21,146 bases of DNA, taken from the NCBI GenBank assembly GCA_944323495.1, contig CALUSZ010000183.1, positions 1-21,146 of the forward strand. The letters run 5' to 3'. The position numbers were made by a program, and so were the translations under genes. The DNA is from Candidatus Gastranaerophilales bacterium. GTDB lineage: Bacteria > Cyanobacteriota > Vampirovibrionia > Gastranaerophilales > Gastranaerophilaceae. The notes under the pieces are model-generated. The model saw only the letters and a list, made by a program, of their open reading frames with translations, did not search any database and was not told the origin of the DNA. Numbering within the stretch: position 1 is the stretch's first letter; each line of letters begins with the position of its first letter. Below are positions 14,676 through 21,146 of the stretch, piece by piece.

Positions 14676-15117
14676 TTTTTATAATAATAACAACTATAGC
14701 AAAAACACTGACATTTATAAAAATATCAGAGATGTTAAAGACCGGAAAGTTTACAAAATTTAATTTAAAAAAATCTCTCACAAAACCATATGTAATTCGT
14801 TCGTAAGTATTGCAAAATATCCCCGCCATAAGTAGTGATGTCCAAAAAACTGCAATAGCCGATGTGCTTTTTATATTTTTGATTAAATAAAAAGCAATAG
14901 CAATAAGCGCAAAAACAGAAAATCCTATAAGAAATATTTTGGAATTTTGGAGTATGCTGAATGCAGCACCTGTGTTTTGTACAAAAATTAAATCAAAAAT
15001 CGGATTTTCAGGAAGATTCTGTATGTTTTCAAGTACAATATTTGAAAAATAACTGTCAAAGATTATAAAAAAAATGCTTGATATCAAAAAGTACAATATT
15101 TTACTTTTCTTTGACAT
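14632..15117 (-). CDS. lspA: lipoprotein signal peptidase (signal peptidase II)
   Basis: Inner-membrane aspartyl protease that removes the signal peptide of prolipoproteins after lipidation. Four hydrophobic helices and 161 aa fit the family. Conserved blocks are VQNTGAAFSIL (46-56), CNTYERITYGFVRDFF (102-117) and FPVFNISDIFI (124-134). The catalytic aspartates should be D115 and D131. The usual GNLIDR block reads CNTYER, so the Asp there is Glu, a modest divergence. GAGGAG precedes the ATG. The start overlaps the upstream exported-protein gene by 17 nt, making an exported protein-lspA-rluD operon. Confidence 0.9.
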   Translation of the reverse strand: MSKKSKILYFLISSIFFIIFDSYFSNIVLENIQNLPENPIFDLIFVQNTGAAFSILQNSKIFLIGFSVFALIAIAFYLIKNIKSTSAIAVFWTSLLMAGIFCNTYERITYGFVRDFFKLNFVNFPVFNISDIFINVSVFAIVVIIIKNEIINRRLNRRKKN

Positions 15118-15964
15118 TATTCTCCTCGATCTTCTTAGGTATTACATTAACCCTTGTTATTTGATATCCGAATCCGGTTAGACTTAATTTTATGCTCAAA
15201 TCCGATATATCCGCTTTTGTTAAGCCTATTGATGCAACAATATACTCATTTACATTATCAGAATTTGATATAAATAATCTTTCTAAAATATTGTCGTCAG
15301 GAAGCTTTCTAAAAACTTCTTTTGCTTGTTTTTGCGGGTATTCTACTTTATCGCTGGCAATAGAAGCTATTGCAATAGTGTCTTCCGGAGGTGTGAACTC
15401 TAAAGATGCGGTGTATTCTGTATTCGCAGGAATTTCTGCCGGGGCAGTAAGCTTTATATCCAAACCAATGGCTTCTCCATAAAGCATTGAAGTATTTTCT
15501 GTAATCACAGAATCTGAAGCAACTTTCCATTTTCCGTCAATTTTCTTTAAATAATAAATACTGTCAGCTTCGCTTTTTAATACTCCGTCCATTTTTTCAG
15601 ACACCGGTATATCTGCATATGAAAATTCTTCTACCTTAACAGTCGCGCAATCGTCGTTCACTGCTATATCTTTAATTTTTATTTCATATCTGATTTTGTC
15701 ATAAGTTTTCCAAATGTCTTTAACCAATGTAGCATAAGTTTCAAGGTTAAATCCATCTGCATTTTTATAATCCTTGTCATAAGTTGCAATGAATTTTTCA
15801 AAATTGGTTTTATTTGCATACCTAACCTGTGCGTTTAAGAGCGATTTTATTTCTCTTGTATCATTTTGAAATATTCCGAGATTGAATACGGGTGTTCTTT
15901 CTTCCGCAAAGCCGGCGGGGGTTAAAAACATTAATAAAATGATAATAGATAATATTCTTTTCAT
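15101..15964 (-). CDS. exported NTF2-like domain protein, unknown function
   Basis: A secreted or periplasmic protein of 287 aa that I cannot name. The signal peptide is MKRILSIIILLMFLTPAGFA followed by EERTP. Residues ~35-150 have the NTF2-like/SnoaL pattern: a helix (EIKSLLNAQVRYANKTNFEKF), conserved Tyr/Asp (ATYDKDY), then strands ending in YYLKKIDGKWKVAS. The C-terminal half is beta-rich and starts with a domain reading AEIPANTEYTASLEFTPP. I place the start at 15964, not at the in-frame TTG at 15982, because the signal peptide begins there and because the TTG version would include the TATAAT box. With that start the mRNA is leaderless. It is the first gene of an operon with lspA and rluD. 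Confidence 0.78.
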   Translation of the reverse strand: MKRILSIIILLMFLTPAGFAEERTPVFNLGIFQNDTREIKSLLNAQVRYANKTNFEKFIATYDKDYKNADGFNLETYATLVKDIWKTYDKIRYEIKIKDIAVNDDCATVKVEEFSYADIPVSEKMDGVLKSEADSIYYLKKIDGKWKVASDSVITENTSMLYGEAIGLDIKLTAPAEIPANTEYTASLEFTPPEDTIAIASIASDKVEYPQKQAKEVFRKLPDDNILERLFISNSDNVNEYIVASIGLTKADISDLSIKLSLTGFGYQITRVNVIPKKIEENNVKEK

Positions 15965-15970
15965 ACAAAA

Positions 15971-15976
15971 ATTATA
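15971..15976 (-). promoter_or_regulatory. -10 box for leaderless exported-protein operon
   Basis: TATAAT on the minus strand (15976-15971) is followed by 6 nt (TTTTGT) and then the ATG at 15964; there is no Shine-Dalgarno. This is the same geometry as at 8547 and 12826. Confidence 0.6.
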
Positions 15977-15987
15977 CTCCAAAATTA

Positions 15988-16035
15988 TTTAGACCTGAAT
16001 AATCTAAACAAAGGATTTCTCCTTCGATTGAAGGA
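15988..16035. promoter_or_regulatory. two inverted repeats in the divergent gap before the response regulator
   Basis: TTTAGA (15988-15993) pairs with TCTAAA (16003-16008), and TCCTTC (16020-16025) with GAAGGA (16030-16035) around a GATT loop. Both lie between the two divergent promoters and could be operators. Short repeats like these also arise by chance in AT-rich DNA. Confidence 0.3.
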
Positions 16036-16056
16036 CTTACTTTTTTGCCGAAAATA

Positions 16057-16065
16057 TGATATAAT
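16057..16065 (+). promoter_or_regulatory. extended -10 promoter of response regulator-sdaAB-sdaAA operon
   Basis: TGATATAAT at 16057-16065 is an extended -10 box with no clear -35. The transcript would carry a ~20-nt leader with TAGGAG (16083-16088) before the ATG at 16094. Confidence 0.55.
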
Positions 16066-16093
16066 CAGCGTATGTTAAGCAATAGGAGAGTAT

Positions 16094-16702
16094 ATGCCCA
16101 GCATTGATATTGATAATGAGTTTATTGAGTTATTTTATAACATAACTAATTCCAAACCTCCTCAGAATGTAGAATTAATAGATTTAAAAAAACAGCTTAT
16201 TAATATTGTTGATACATTAAAAGAATTAAATAATAATGCTAAAAAACCTATTGCAAGTAAGGCTTTGGGCATTATGCCCGTAGAAGAGGATGAACCTAAA
16301 GGACCTGCTATTTTGATAGTGGATGATTTAGGGGTAATAACATACCAGTTGAAAGTTTTATTATCTCAGTTTGATTATGATGTTGACTGTTCTCAGGAAA
16401 TTTATGATGCTGTAAGTAAATTTAAAAAACGTAAATACGAATATGTTGTAATGGACTTATTTATTCCTACAGAGCGTGAAGGTTTTATTTTGCTTACAGA
16501 ACTAAAAAAGATGGCAGCTGCTGCCGGAATAAAAACTATTATTGGAGTTATAACTGCGTCTCCGCGAAGGGAAATTGAACAGCAATGTAAGGCTCGCGGG
16601 GCAGATTTTTTTCTGGAAAAAAACAGCGATTGGCAAAGCTCATTATATAGCATAATGGAAGGCTATATAAATGCTGGAAAAGATGACGAGGAAGATTATT
16701 AA
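16094..16702 (+). CDS. orphan response regulator (receiver domain only)
   Basis: A 202-aa cytoplasmic protein with a C-terminal CheY-like receiver domain (about 71-192). AILIVDDLG holds acidic residues D77/D78, YVVMDLF gives phosphoacceptor D121, VITAS gives T154, and FFLEK gives K176, so the receiver should be active. There is no DNA-binding or enzymatic output domain. The first ~68 residues are an uncharacterised helical region plus an acidic/proline linker (MPVEEDEPKGP). No histidine kinase is nearby. The D121 loop (IPTEREGF) is longer than usual (MPxMDGxE). It precedes sdaAB by 2 nt and shares its promoter, so it may couple a signal to serine breakdown by protein contacts, which is inference. 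Confidence 0.85.
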   Translation: MPSIDIDNEFIELFYNITNSKPPQNVELIDLKKQLINIVDTLKELNNNAKKPIASKALGIMPVEEDEPKGPAILIVDDLGVITYQLKVLLSQFDYDVDCSQEIYDAVSKFKKRKYEYVVMDLFIPTEREGFILLTELKKMAAAAGIKTIIGVITASPRREIEQQCKARGADFFLEKNSDWQSSLYSIMEGYINAGKDDEEDY

Positions 16703-16704
16703 AG

Positions 16705-17358
16705 ATGGAACAAAAGTCAATTTTTTCTGTCATTTCTCCAATAATGGTCGGACCTTCTAGTTCTCATACAGCAGGTGCTGTAAGATTAGGGCTTATGGCG
16801 AGAAATATTTACAAAAGCAAATTTGAAAAGGTTAAGTTTGTATTATATAATTCGTTTGCTACAACCGGTTTTGGACATGGAACGGATAAAGGGCTTTTAG
16901 CGGGTGTTTTAGGGTATTCTGTTGATGATTCAAGTATAAAAAACATTTTTGATATAGTAGAAGGAGTTGAATATTCTTATGACTATAGAGAGGATATTTC
17001 AAGACATCCAAATTCAGTTGATATTACATTTGATGATAAAATGACCGTATCCGGGGATTCAGTAGGAGCTGGAGAAATAAGAATAAACAGTATTAACGGG
17101 TTTTGTGTAAATATTGACGGCTCTTATGATACTCTTCTTTTAATGTATAAGGATAAGCCGGGGATGATTTCAATGGTCAGTGATATTATTCAAAAACAAA
17201 AGGTTAATATAGCCTCCCTGCACTGTGACAGAAGCTCTAAGGGCGGTAATGCATCAATGTATGTAGCACTTGATATTCCGGTGGGGGATGATGTTATAGA
17301 AAAAGTTCAAAATATTAATGATGTATATTTTGTGACAAATATTAGGAAGTTAAAATAA
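16705..17358 (+). CDS. sdaAB: L-serine dehydratase, iron-sulfur-dependent, beta subunit
   Basis: Beta subunit of the two-subunit Fe-S L-serine dehydratase, which converts L-serine to pyruvate and ammonia. The opening SVISPIMVGPSSSHTAGAVR (8-27) is the family signature. Residues ~147-215 form an ACT domain (LLLMYKDKPGMISMVSDIIQK...), a usual amino-acid-sensing regulatory domain. Length 217 aa is typical. The start uses GAGGAAG in the end of the response regulator gene, 2 nt downstream of its stop. The stop codon shares a base with the alpha-subunit ATG (TAATG), so the two subunits are translated together. Confidence 0.93.
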   Translation: MEQKSIFSVISPIMVGPSSSHTAGAVRLGLMARNIYKSKFEKVKFVLYNSFATTGFGHGTDKGLLAGVLGYSVDDSSIKNIFDIVEGVEYSYDYREDISRHPNSVDITFDDKMTVSGDSVGAGEIRINSINGFCVNIDGSYDTLLLMYKDKPGMISMVSDIIQKQKVNIASLHCDRSSKGGNASMYVALDIPVGDDVIEKVQNINDVYFVTNIRKLK

Positions 17359-18239
17359 TGGCAATTTTATCATTTTCAGATTTGGAAGAAAAATGTATTT
17401 CGAAAAATAAAGCAATATATGAAATAGCAGAGGAAGAAGAGTCTGTATTGCAAGAAGTGGAGATTGATGTAGTACGTCTAAAGGTGCTTGAAGATTTGCT
17501 TGCAATGAAGGAGGCTGTAAAAAACGGTCTTAAGTCTACAGAAAAATCTATCAGCAATTGGTGCGGCGATGACTGCGCAAAACTTCTTGAGGGATTTAAG
17601 AAGCACGGAGCTTTATTTGGCAAAACTTTTGAAAAAATTACCGAGTACGCTCTTGCAACTGTAGAAGAAAATTTAAGAATGGGAAGAATTGTTGCCTGCC
17701 CAACTGCCGGCTCTTGTGGTATTATACCGGCAGTGCTGATAGCTGTATCAGAAGAAAAGAATATTCCGGAGTCAGAGCAAATAAATGCCCTGTTAACAGC
17801 CGGTATTGTAGGGCTTATAATATCTAACAAGGTACACCTGGCTGGTGCTGTAGCGGGCTGTCAGGCCGAATGCGGAGTCGCTTCGGCAATGGGGGCGGCA
17901 GCATTAGCCCAAATGCTTGGCGGGAATTTTAAGGAAATTATTAATGCAGCCGCTCTGGCGCTCAAAAACATTCTTGGGCTTACTTGTGATCCTGTTTGCG
18001 GGTTGGTTGAAGTACCTTGTATAAAAAGAAATGCTTTTCTTGCAATACATGCGGTAACAGGGGCAGAACTCGCTCTCTGTGGGGTTGAAAGCAAAATTCC
18101 AATGGACGAAATTGTTGATACATTAAAGATTACCGGTCAGTTAATGTCTCCGCTTCTGAAAGAAACCTCTTTAGGAGGTTTAGCTAAGACAAAGACTGCT
18201 CAAAGGCTGGAAAAAGAACTATTTAAAAATAAACGGTAA
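17358..18239 (+). CDS. sdaAA: L-serine dehydratase, iron-sulfur-dependent, alpha subunit
   Basis: Catalytic alpha subunit of 293 aa, carrying the oxygen-sensitive [4Fe-4S] cluster that binds and dehydrates serine. Diagnostic blocks are CPTAGSCGIIPAVL (114-127), AGCQAECGVASAMGAAA (166-182) and LTCDPVCGLVEVPC (208-221). C168, C210 and C221 are the usual cluster ligands; C172 and C214 are additional cysteines seen in some anaerobe versions. With the beta subunit it gives pyruvate and ammonia from serine, a typical fermentative catabolic step. The 3' end overlaps the convergent exported-protein gene by 17 nt, with no terminator between. Confidence 0.93.
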   Translation: MAILSFSDLEEKCISKNKAIYEIAEEEESVLQEVEIDVVRLKVLEDLLAMKEAVKNGLKSTEKSISNWCGDDCAKLLEGFKKHGALFGKTFEKITEYALATVEENLRMGRIVACPTAGSCGIIPAVLIAVSEEKNIPESEQINALLTAGIVGLIISNKVHLAGAVAGCQAECGVASAMGAAALAQMLGGNFKEIINAAALALKNILGLTCDPVCGLVEVPCIKRNAFLAIHAVTGAELALCGVESKIPMDEIVDTLKITGQLMSPLLKETSLGGLAKTKTAQRLEKELFKNKR

Positions 18240-18870
18240 ATGTTTCATTTGGTGTAATCCTTGCATGGCCCCCTCTTATTAACATTAATACAAAACCCGC
18301 TCCAAAAAAGAAAGAGGTAACATAAGAGACAGGCTTTAACCACAAGCTCCTGTTTGCTCCGGTTTTAGAAATTTCTCCATAGAGGGGTATGTTATCAATA
18401 GAAAAATTCCCAATAACCATATCCGCAGGAACACCTTGGGTAAAATTCGGTGATACAGTTTCTACATATGCAACGACCTTTGTACCTGCCGGAAAAATTT
18501 TATTTTTGTATTTTATCTTGTTTACAGTTTCAAAAATAACTCTAGAGCCTTCTTCCGGTTTTGATTTCGAAGATAAATTCTCTAAAATCCTGATTTGAAG
18601 CGGAGTTTTAAGACCTTCTGTTATAATATATTTCTTTCGGTGCGGACGCGCTTTGATATCAGGCAAAACCTCTGTTATTACAACTGATCTGCGCGGTGCA
18701 GAGTGGCCTTTATTGGATTCTGCAAAATCGTCAATAATAATTCTGGGCTTATATTCACGTATTTTTAAACTGCTGTCCAAAGTCTTTTCTGCAAAATCAT
18801 CATTGATAATTGCATATATCGGATTAGTCAGTATAAATAACGATATAATTAAAGCCCCAAATTTTTTCAT
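18223..18870 (-). CDS. exported/membrane-anchored hypothetical protein, 215 aa
   Basis: I do not recognise this protein. It has a signal peptide (MKKFGALIISLFILTNPIYA) and, near the C-terminus, a hydrophobic segment (~182-198, SYVTSFFFGAGFVLMLI) that may anchor it. The N-terminal mature part contains a short duplicated motif, INDDFAE (22-28) and IDDFAES (46-52). The centre (~105-160) is beta-rich; the stretch KNKIFPAGTKVVAYVETV is like the small-barrel domains with a PAGT turn seen in VirB10/TrbI-type and other envelope proteins, a loose resemblance only. The ATG is 2 nt after the M48 gene stop and has no Shine-Dalgarno, so it is probably translated by reinitiation; a TTATAA sequence there could also act as a promoter. 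Confidence 0.7.
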   Translation of the reverse strand: MKKFGALIISLFILTNPIYAIINDDFAEKTLDSSLKIREYKPRIIIDDFAESNKGHSAPRRSVVITEVLPDIKARPHRKKYIITEGLKTPLQIRILENLSSKSKPEEGSRVIFETVNKIKYKNKIFPAGTKVVAYVETVSPNFTQGVPADMVIGNFSIDNIPLYGEISKTGANRSLWLKPVSYVTSFFFGAGFVLMLIRGGHARITPNETFTVYF

Positions 18871-18872
18871 AT

Positions 18873-19568
18873 TTATTTATAACGTATTTTTTTATTAGAG
18901 TTTGTTTTAACCTTTTCTTGAAATTTTTCTCGGTTTTCTTTTGAAGTTAACAAGAAGTTCTGGTAATAAATATCATTTTTGTACTCATTATGAGCAAGGT
19001 ATTCCGGATATTTTTTGTAGATATATTCATATACTTCCATCATTCTTCTGGTAGTAAGCGGGTGGGTTGAACACCAATCAAATCTGTATTGCGGGAAAAT
19101 CTTATTCATAACAACAATCATCGCAACAGGATTGTATCCGGCATTTACCATATAATCAATTGCTCTTTTATCGGCCTTGTATTCATATTTTTTAGGTGAA
19201 AGTACATAATTTATAGTTGAGACAGCACCTCTGAATATACCATTATAACTATCAACGCTGTGTGATATTTCGTGGCTTAAAACTGCTGCGAGTTCACTTT
19301 CGTTTCTCAAAAGAGAAAACATTCCTCTGTAAATTACAATTTCGCGGCTTTGATTATGGCAATATGCATTTACTGTTTTTGAGTTATCCAGAAAAAATAC
19401 AGCTCTCGTTTCAATCCCGTTAGCATTAAGTATTCTGAATCCGACTTTGCTTACCAAATCCTGTTCACGCATTACAGTATCCGGATTTAAAAGATAACTG
19501 TCTGCAGCAAAGCAAAACGGAACATTAAACATTAATAACAACGCAATTAATCCGATAAACTTTTTCAT
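18873..19568 (-). CDS. exported M48-family zinc metalloprotease
   Basis: A periplasmic zinc peptidase of the M48 family, 231 aa. The signal peptide MKKFIGLIALLLMFNVPFCFA precedes the catalytic domain. The zinc motif HEISH is at 99-103 in the context LAAVLSHEISHSVD, and the third ligand should be E129 in YEYKADKRAIDYM. The C-terminal STHPLTTRRM block (167-176) is the usual substrate-side motif. It is similar in layout to the core of BepA/LoiP-type outer-membrane quality-control proteases but lacks a TPR domain and a lipobox. AAGGAG lies about 11 nt before the ATG. It is 20 bp downstream of pheS, in the same operon. Confidence 0.87.
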   Translation of the reverse strand: MKKFIGLIALLLMFNVPFCFAADSYLLNPDTVMREQDLVSKVGFRILNANGIETRAVFFLDNSKTVNAYCHNQSREIVIYRGMFSLLRNESELAAVLSHEISHSVDSYNGIFRGAVSTINYVLSPKKYEYKADKRAIDYMVNAGYNPVAMIVVMNKIFPQYRFDWCSTHPLTTRRMMEVYEYIYKKYPEYLAHNEYKNDIYYQNFLLTSKENREKFQEKVKTNSNKKIRYK

Positions 19569-19588
19569 AGAAAGTTTTTCTCCTTCAG

Positions 19589-20623
19589 TTAAAATTGTTC
19601 TAAAAATCTCTTATCATTATTGAAGAATAATCTGATATCATCAATTGCATATTTTAGCATAGCAAGCCTTTCTACGCCCATACCGAATGCGAAACCTGAA
19701 TAAACATCAGGATCGATTCCTACGCCTTTAAGAACATTAACATCAACCATACCGGAGCCAAGAATTTCAAGCCAACCGGTTCCTGAACATATTTTGCAGC
19801 CTTTCCCCTGACACATAATACATTGAACATCAACTTCTGCTGAAGGTTCCGTAAACGGGAAGAAGCTGCTCCTAAATCTTGTCGGACGTGAAGAGCCGAA
19901 ATACAGTCTTATAAATTCATTTAAAACGCCCTTCAAGTCGCCAAAGGTTATGTCTTTATCAATATACAAACCTTCTATCTGGTGAAAGAAGTTATTTTTT
20001 CTTGCATTAATATTTTCATTTCTGTAAACTCTTCCCGGTGAAATAATTTTAATAGGCGGTTTCTGGTTTTCCATCGCGTGAATTTGCGCACCGGAAGTCT
20101 GGCTTCTTAATATCACACCAGGCATATCTTTTACATAAAAAGTATCCTGAACATCTCTTGCCGGATGTTCTTTAGGAACATTTAACATATCAAAATTGTA
20201 ATATTCTGTCTCAACTTCAGGAGAAAGCTCCGGTGCTACAACAGAAAAACCTAGATTCTGGAAAATAGATACAATCTCGTTTGTCGTTTCTGTAAGCGGG
20301 TGAATCCTTCCCTGATGAAAATATTTCCCGTCCAAAGTTATATCAATTCTATCTTTTTGGAGCTTTTCATTCAGTTCTTTTTGATAAAAGATATCGTGTT
20401 TTTCTCTAAGCATTTCTTCTAAATCCTGAGTAATTTTGTTTGCCAGAGCTCCAACTGTTCTTTTATCTTCATCGGATAAATCTTTCAAACCTTTTTTTAT
20501 AGAATTAAATTCACCTTTTCTGCTCAAATACTTTAATCTGATTTCATCAATATCATGAATAGATTGTGCTTTTTCAATATCAGATTTAGCAGAATTATAA
20601 ATATTTTCCAACTGTTCTTTCAT
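19589..20623 (-). CDS. pheS: phenylalanyl-tRNA synthetase alpha subunit
   Basis: Class II aminoacyl-tRNA synthetase alpha chain that, with PheT, charges tRNA-Phe. Residues 1-90 form the N-terminal coiled-coil domain that contacts tRNA. The catalytic domain follows with GRIHPLTETTNEI (105-117), ILRSQTSGAQIH (171-182), a motif 2 region RVYRNENIN...FFHQIEG, and motif 3 GFAFGMGVERLAML. Four cysteines (C268, C271, C276, C279) form a CxxC...CxxC knuckle of the kind seen in many bacterial PheS. Length 344 aa is normal. pheT is not next to it, so the two subunits are split in this genome. GGGAG precedes the ATG, and a good promoter lies just upstream. Confidence 0.95.
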   Translation of the reverse strand: MKEQLENIYNSAKSDIEKAQSIHDIDEIRLKYLSRKGEFNSIKKGLKDLSDEDKRTVGALANKITQDLEEMLREKHDIFYQKELNEKLQKDRIDITLDGKYFHQGRIHPLTETTNEIVSIFQNLGFSVVAPELSPEVETEYYNFDMLNVPKEHPARDVQDTFYVKDMPGVILRSQTSGAQIHAMENQKPPIKIISPGRVYRNENINARKNNFFHQIEGLYIDKDITFGDLKGVLNEFIRLYFGSSRPTRFRSSFFPFTEPSAEVDVQCIMCQGKGCKICSGTGWLEILGSGMVDVNVLKGVGIDPDVYSGFAFGMGVERLAMLKYAIDDIRLFFNNDKRFLEQF

Positions 20624-20643
20624 ACTTTATCTCCCATATAGAA

Positions 20644-20672
20644 ATGATACAGCAGTTAAGGGAAATTGTAAA
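20644..20672 (-). promoter_or_regulatory. promoter of pheS-M48 operon
   Basis: On the minus strand TTTACA (20672-20667), a 17-nt spacer and TATCAT (20649-20644) preceded directly by TG make a near-consensus sigma-70 promoter about 20 bp before the pheS start. Confidence 0.6.
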
Positions 20673-20682
20673 GAAAAGAGTG

Positions 20683-20988
20683 TTAATTCTCTCTTAAATA
20701 AAAAATCTTACCATCTCTATCTATGCTGTTTTTCATACCCTCATGCGTAAGTGTTTTGTAATTTGTAACATCAAACATATAAGGCGTTGGCAAATCATCA
20801 AGATCTAATGCAATACCCGAGAGGGTCTCTTTGTCAGACCAGATTGCAAAATCAATGTCTGAGCCGGTATGATATGTCCCCTTTGCACGAGAGCCGTAGA
20901 TTACAACTTTTTCAATTTCCGGCTTGGATCTAAAATAATCCAAAAGTTCGTTCATAGTTCTTTCCGGAAGCCCAAACTCATTACTCAT
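20683..20988 (-). CDS. MNT-type nucleotidyltransferase (antitoxin of HEPN/MNT pair)
   Basis: Minimal nucleotidyltransferase of 101 aa. The motif VVIYGSRAKGTYHTGSDIDFAI gives the Gly-Ser and the two catalytic Asp residues of the polymerase-beta fold (GSRAKG...SDIDFA). Family knowledge: such MNT proteins act as antitoxins that AMPylate or otherwise neutralise a partner HEPN RNase. The upstream gene on the same strand is exactly such a HEPN protein, and the two genes overlap by 8 nt (ATGAGTAA). The ribosome-binding site TAGGAGA sits in the HEPN gene's end. The C-terminus has no extra domain. Confidence 0.85.
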   Translation of the reverse strand: MSNEFGLPERTMNELLDYFRSKPEIEKVVIYGSRAKGTYHTGSDIDFAIWSDKETLSGIALDLDDLPTPYMFDVTNYKTLTHEGMKNSIDRDGKIFYLREN

Positions 20989-21145
20989 GAATCTCTCCTA
21001 ACCAAGAATGAAATCTTGCAAGCTCTTCAAAATAAATTGAGCCTATTCTATCTAAAATAATTGCGACCTTTTTTTCATTATACTCGTGAGAACTTACATT
21101 TCTATCTTTTGCCATATCAATCCAAATTTGTGCTGCTGGCAGTAT
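20981..21145 (-). CDS. HEPN-family / HI0074-like protein, C-terminal part (cut by window edge)
   Basis: Only the last 54 codons are in the window; the frame is open to the right edge. The visible part reads IWIDMAKDRNVSSHEYNEK and ends in a helical run with EELARFHSWLGEIHE. This matches the C-terminal half of 'nucleotidyltransferase substrate-binding' proteins of the HI0074 type. RNVSSH fits the HEPN RNase motif R-x4-H. Together with the overlapping MNT gene it forms a toxin-antitoxin-like module. The full length and the first helices cannot be checked here. Confidence 0.75.
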   Translation of the reverse strand: MLPAAQIWIDMAKDRNVSSHEYNEKKVAIILDRIGSIYFEELARFHSWLGEIHE

Positions 21146-21146
21146 A

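Noticed and set aside
15965..15982. Upstream TTG start (15982) for the exported NTF2-like protein
   Set aside because: It would place six extra residues before a clean signal peptide and would put the TATAAT box inside the coding region; the ATG at 15964 fits better.

Overview
The window is about 21.1 kb of compact, AT-rich bacterial chromosome with short intergenic gaps and frequent stop/start overlaps. Several features point to a cell with an outer envelope: an OmpA/MotB peptidoglycan-binding domain, LspA, several Sec signal peptides and a periplasmic-type M48 protease. The oxygen-sensitive [4Fe-4S] serine dehydratase and an unusual BioB suggest an anaerobe. My best guess is an uncultured gut lineage such as Vampirovibrionia/Gastranaerophilales (non-photosynthetic relatives of Cyanobacteria). 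This rests on overall gene flavour, not on a marker I can prove. I see no rRNA, tRNA, insertion sequence, prophage gene or CRISPR array.

Layout. (1) 1-3815, plus strand: a MATE transporter cut by the window edge, rsmE, a CCA-adding enzyme and a small tyrosine phosphatase are chained by overlaps and end at a strong bidirectional terminator. (2) 3832-4321, minus: rpsP (ribosomal protein bS16), with an acidic/alanine-rich tail and a leader that can form two hairpins. (3) 4366-10167, the most unusual block: an unknown 214-aa protein, a 28-aa membrane peptide, and a 1095-aa zinc-ribbon/pseudo-cyclase/pseudo-STAND-ATPase protein. The last is divergent from a two-gene proton-channel pair (MotA/ExbB/ZorA-like and MotB/ZorB-like). 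(4) 10132-12826, minus: SDR reductase, bioB and two half-size ChrA transporters in one operon. (5) 12964-13779, plus: a FliA/WhiG-type sigma factor. (6) 13776-15964, minus: an exported NTF2-like protein, lspA and an RluD-type pseudouridine synthase. (7) 16094-18239, plus: an orphan response regulator followed by sdaAB and sdaAA. (8) 18223-20623, minus: pheS, an M48 protease and an exported protein of unknown function. (9) 20683 to the right edge, minus: a HEPN/MNT toxin-antitoxin pair whose HEPN gene is cut by the window end.

Two themes recur. First, three genes (starts at 8547, 12826 and 15964) have a -10 box exactly 6 nt before the ATG and no Shine-Dalgarno sequence, so they look leaderless. 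Second, the 1095-aa protein and the proton-channel pair share an intergenic gap of about 58 bp in which each promoter's -10 lies in the other's -35 zone, so their expression is probably linked. The channel pair resembles the ZorAB motor of Zorya defence, but ZorC, ZorD and ZorE are absent and the channel subunit lacks the long ZorA tail. The degenerate ATPase/cyclase protein next to it may be the regulator or partner of a ZorAB-like machine that has not been described. That last link is inference from gene order.
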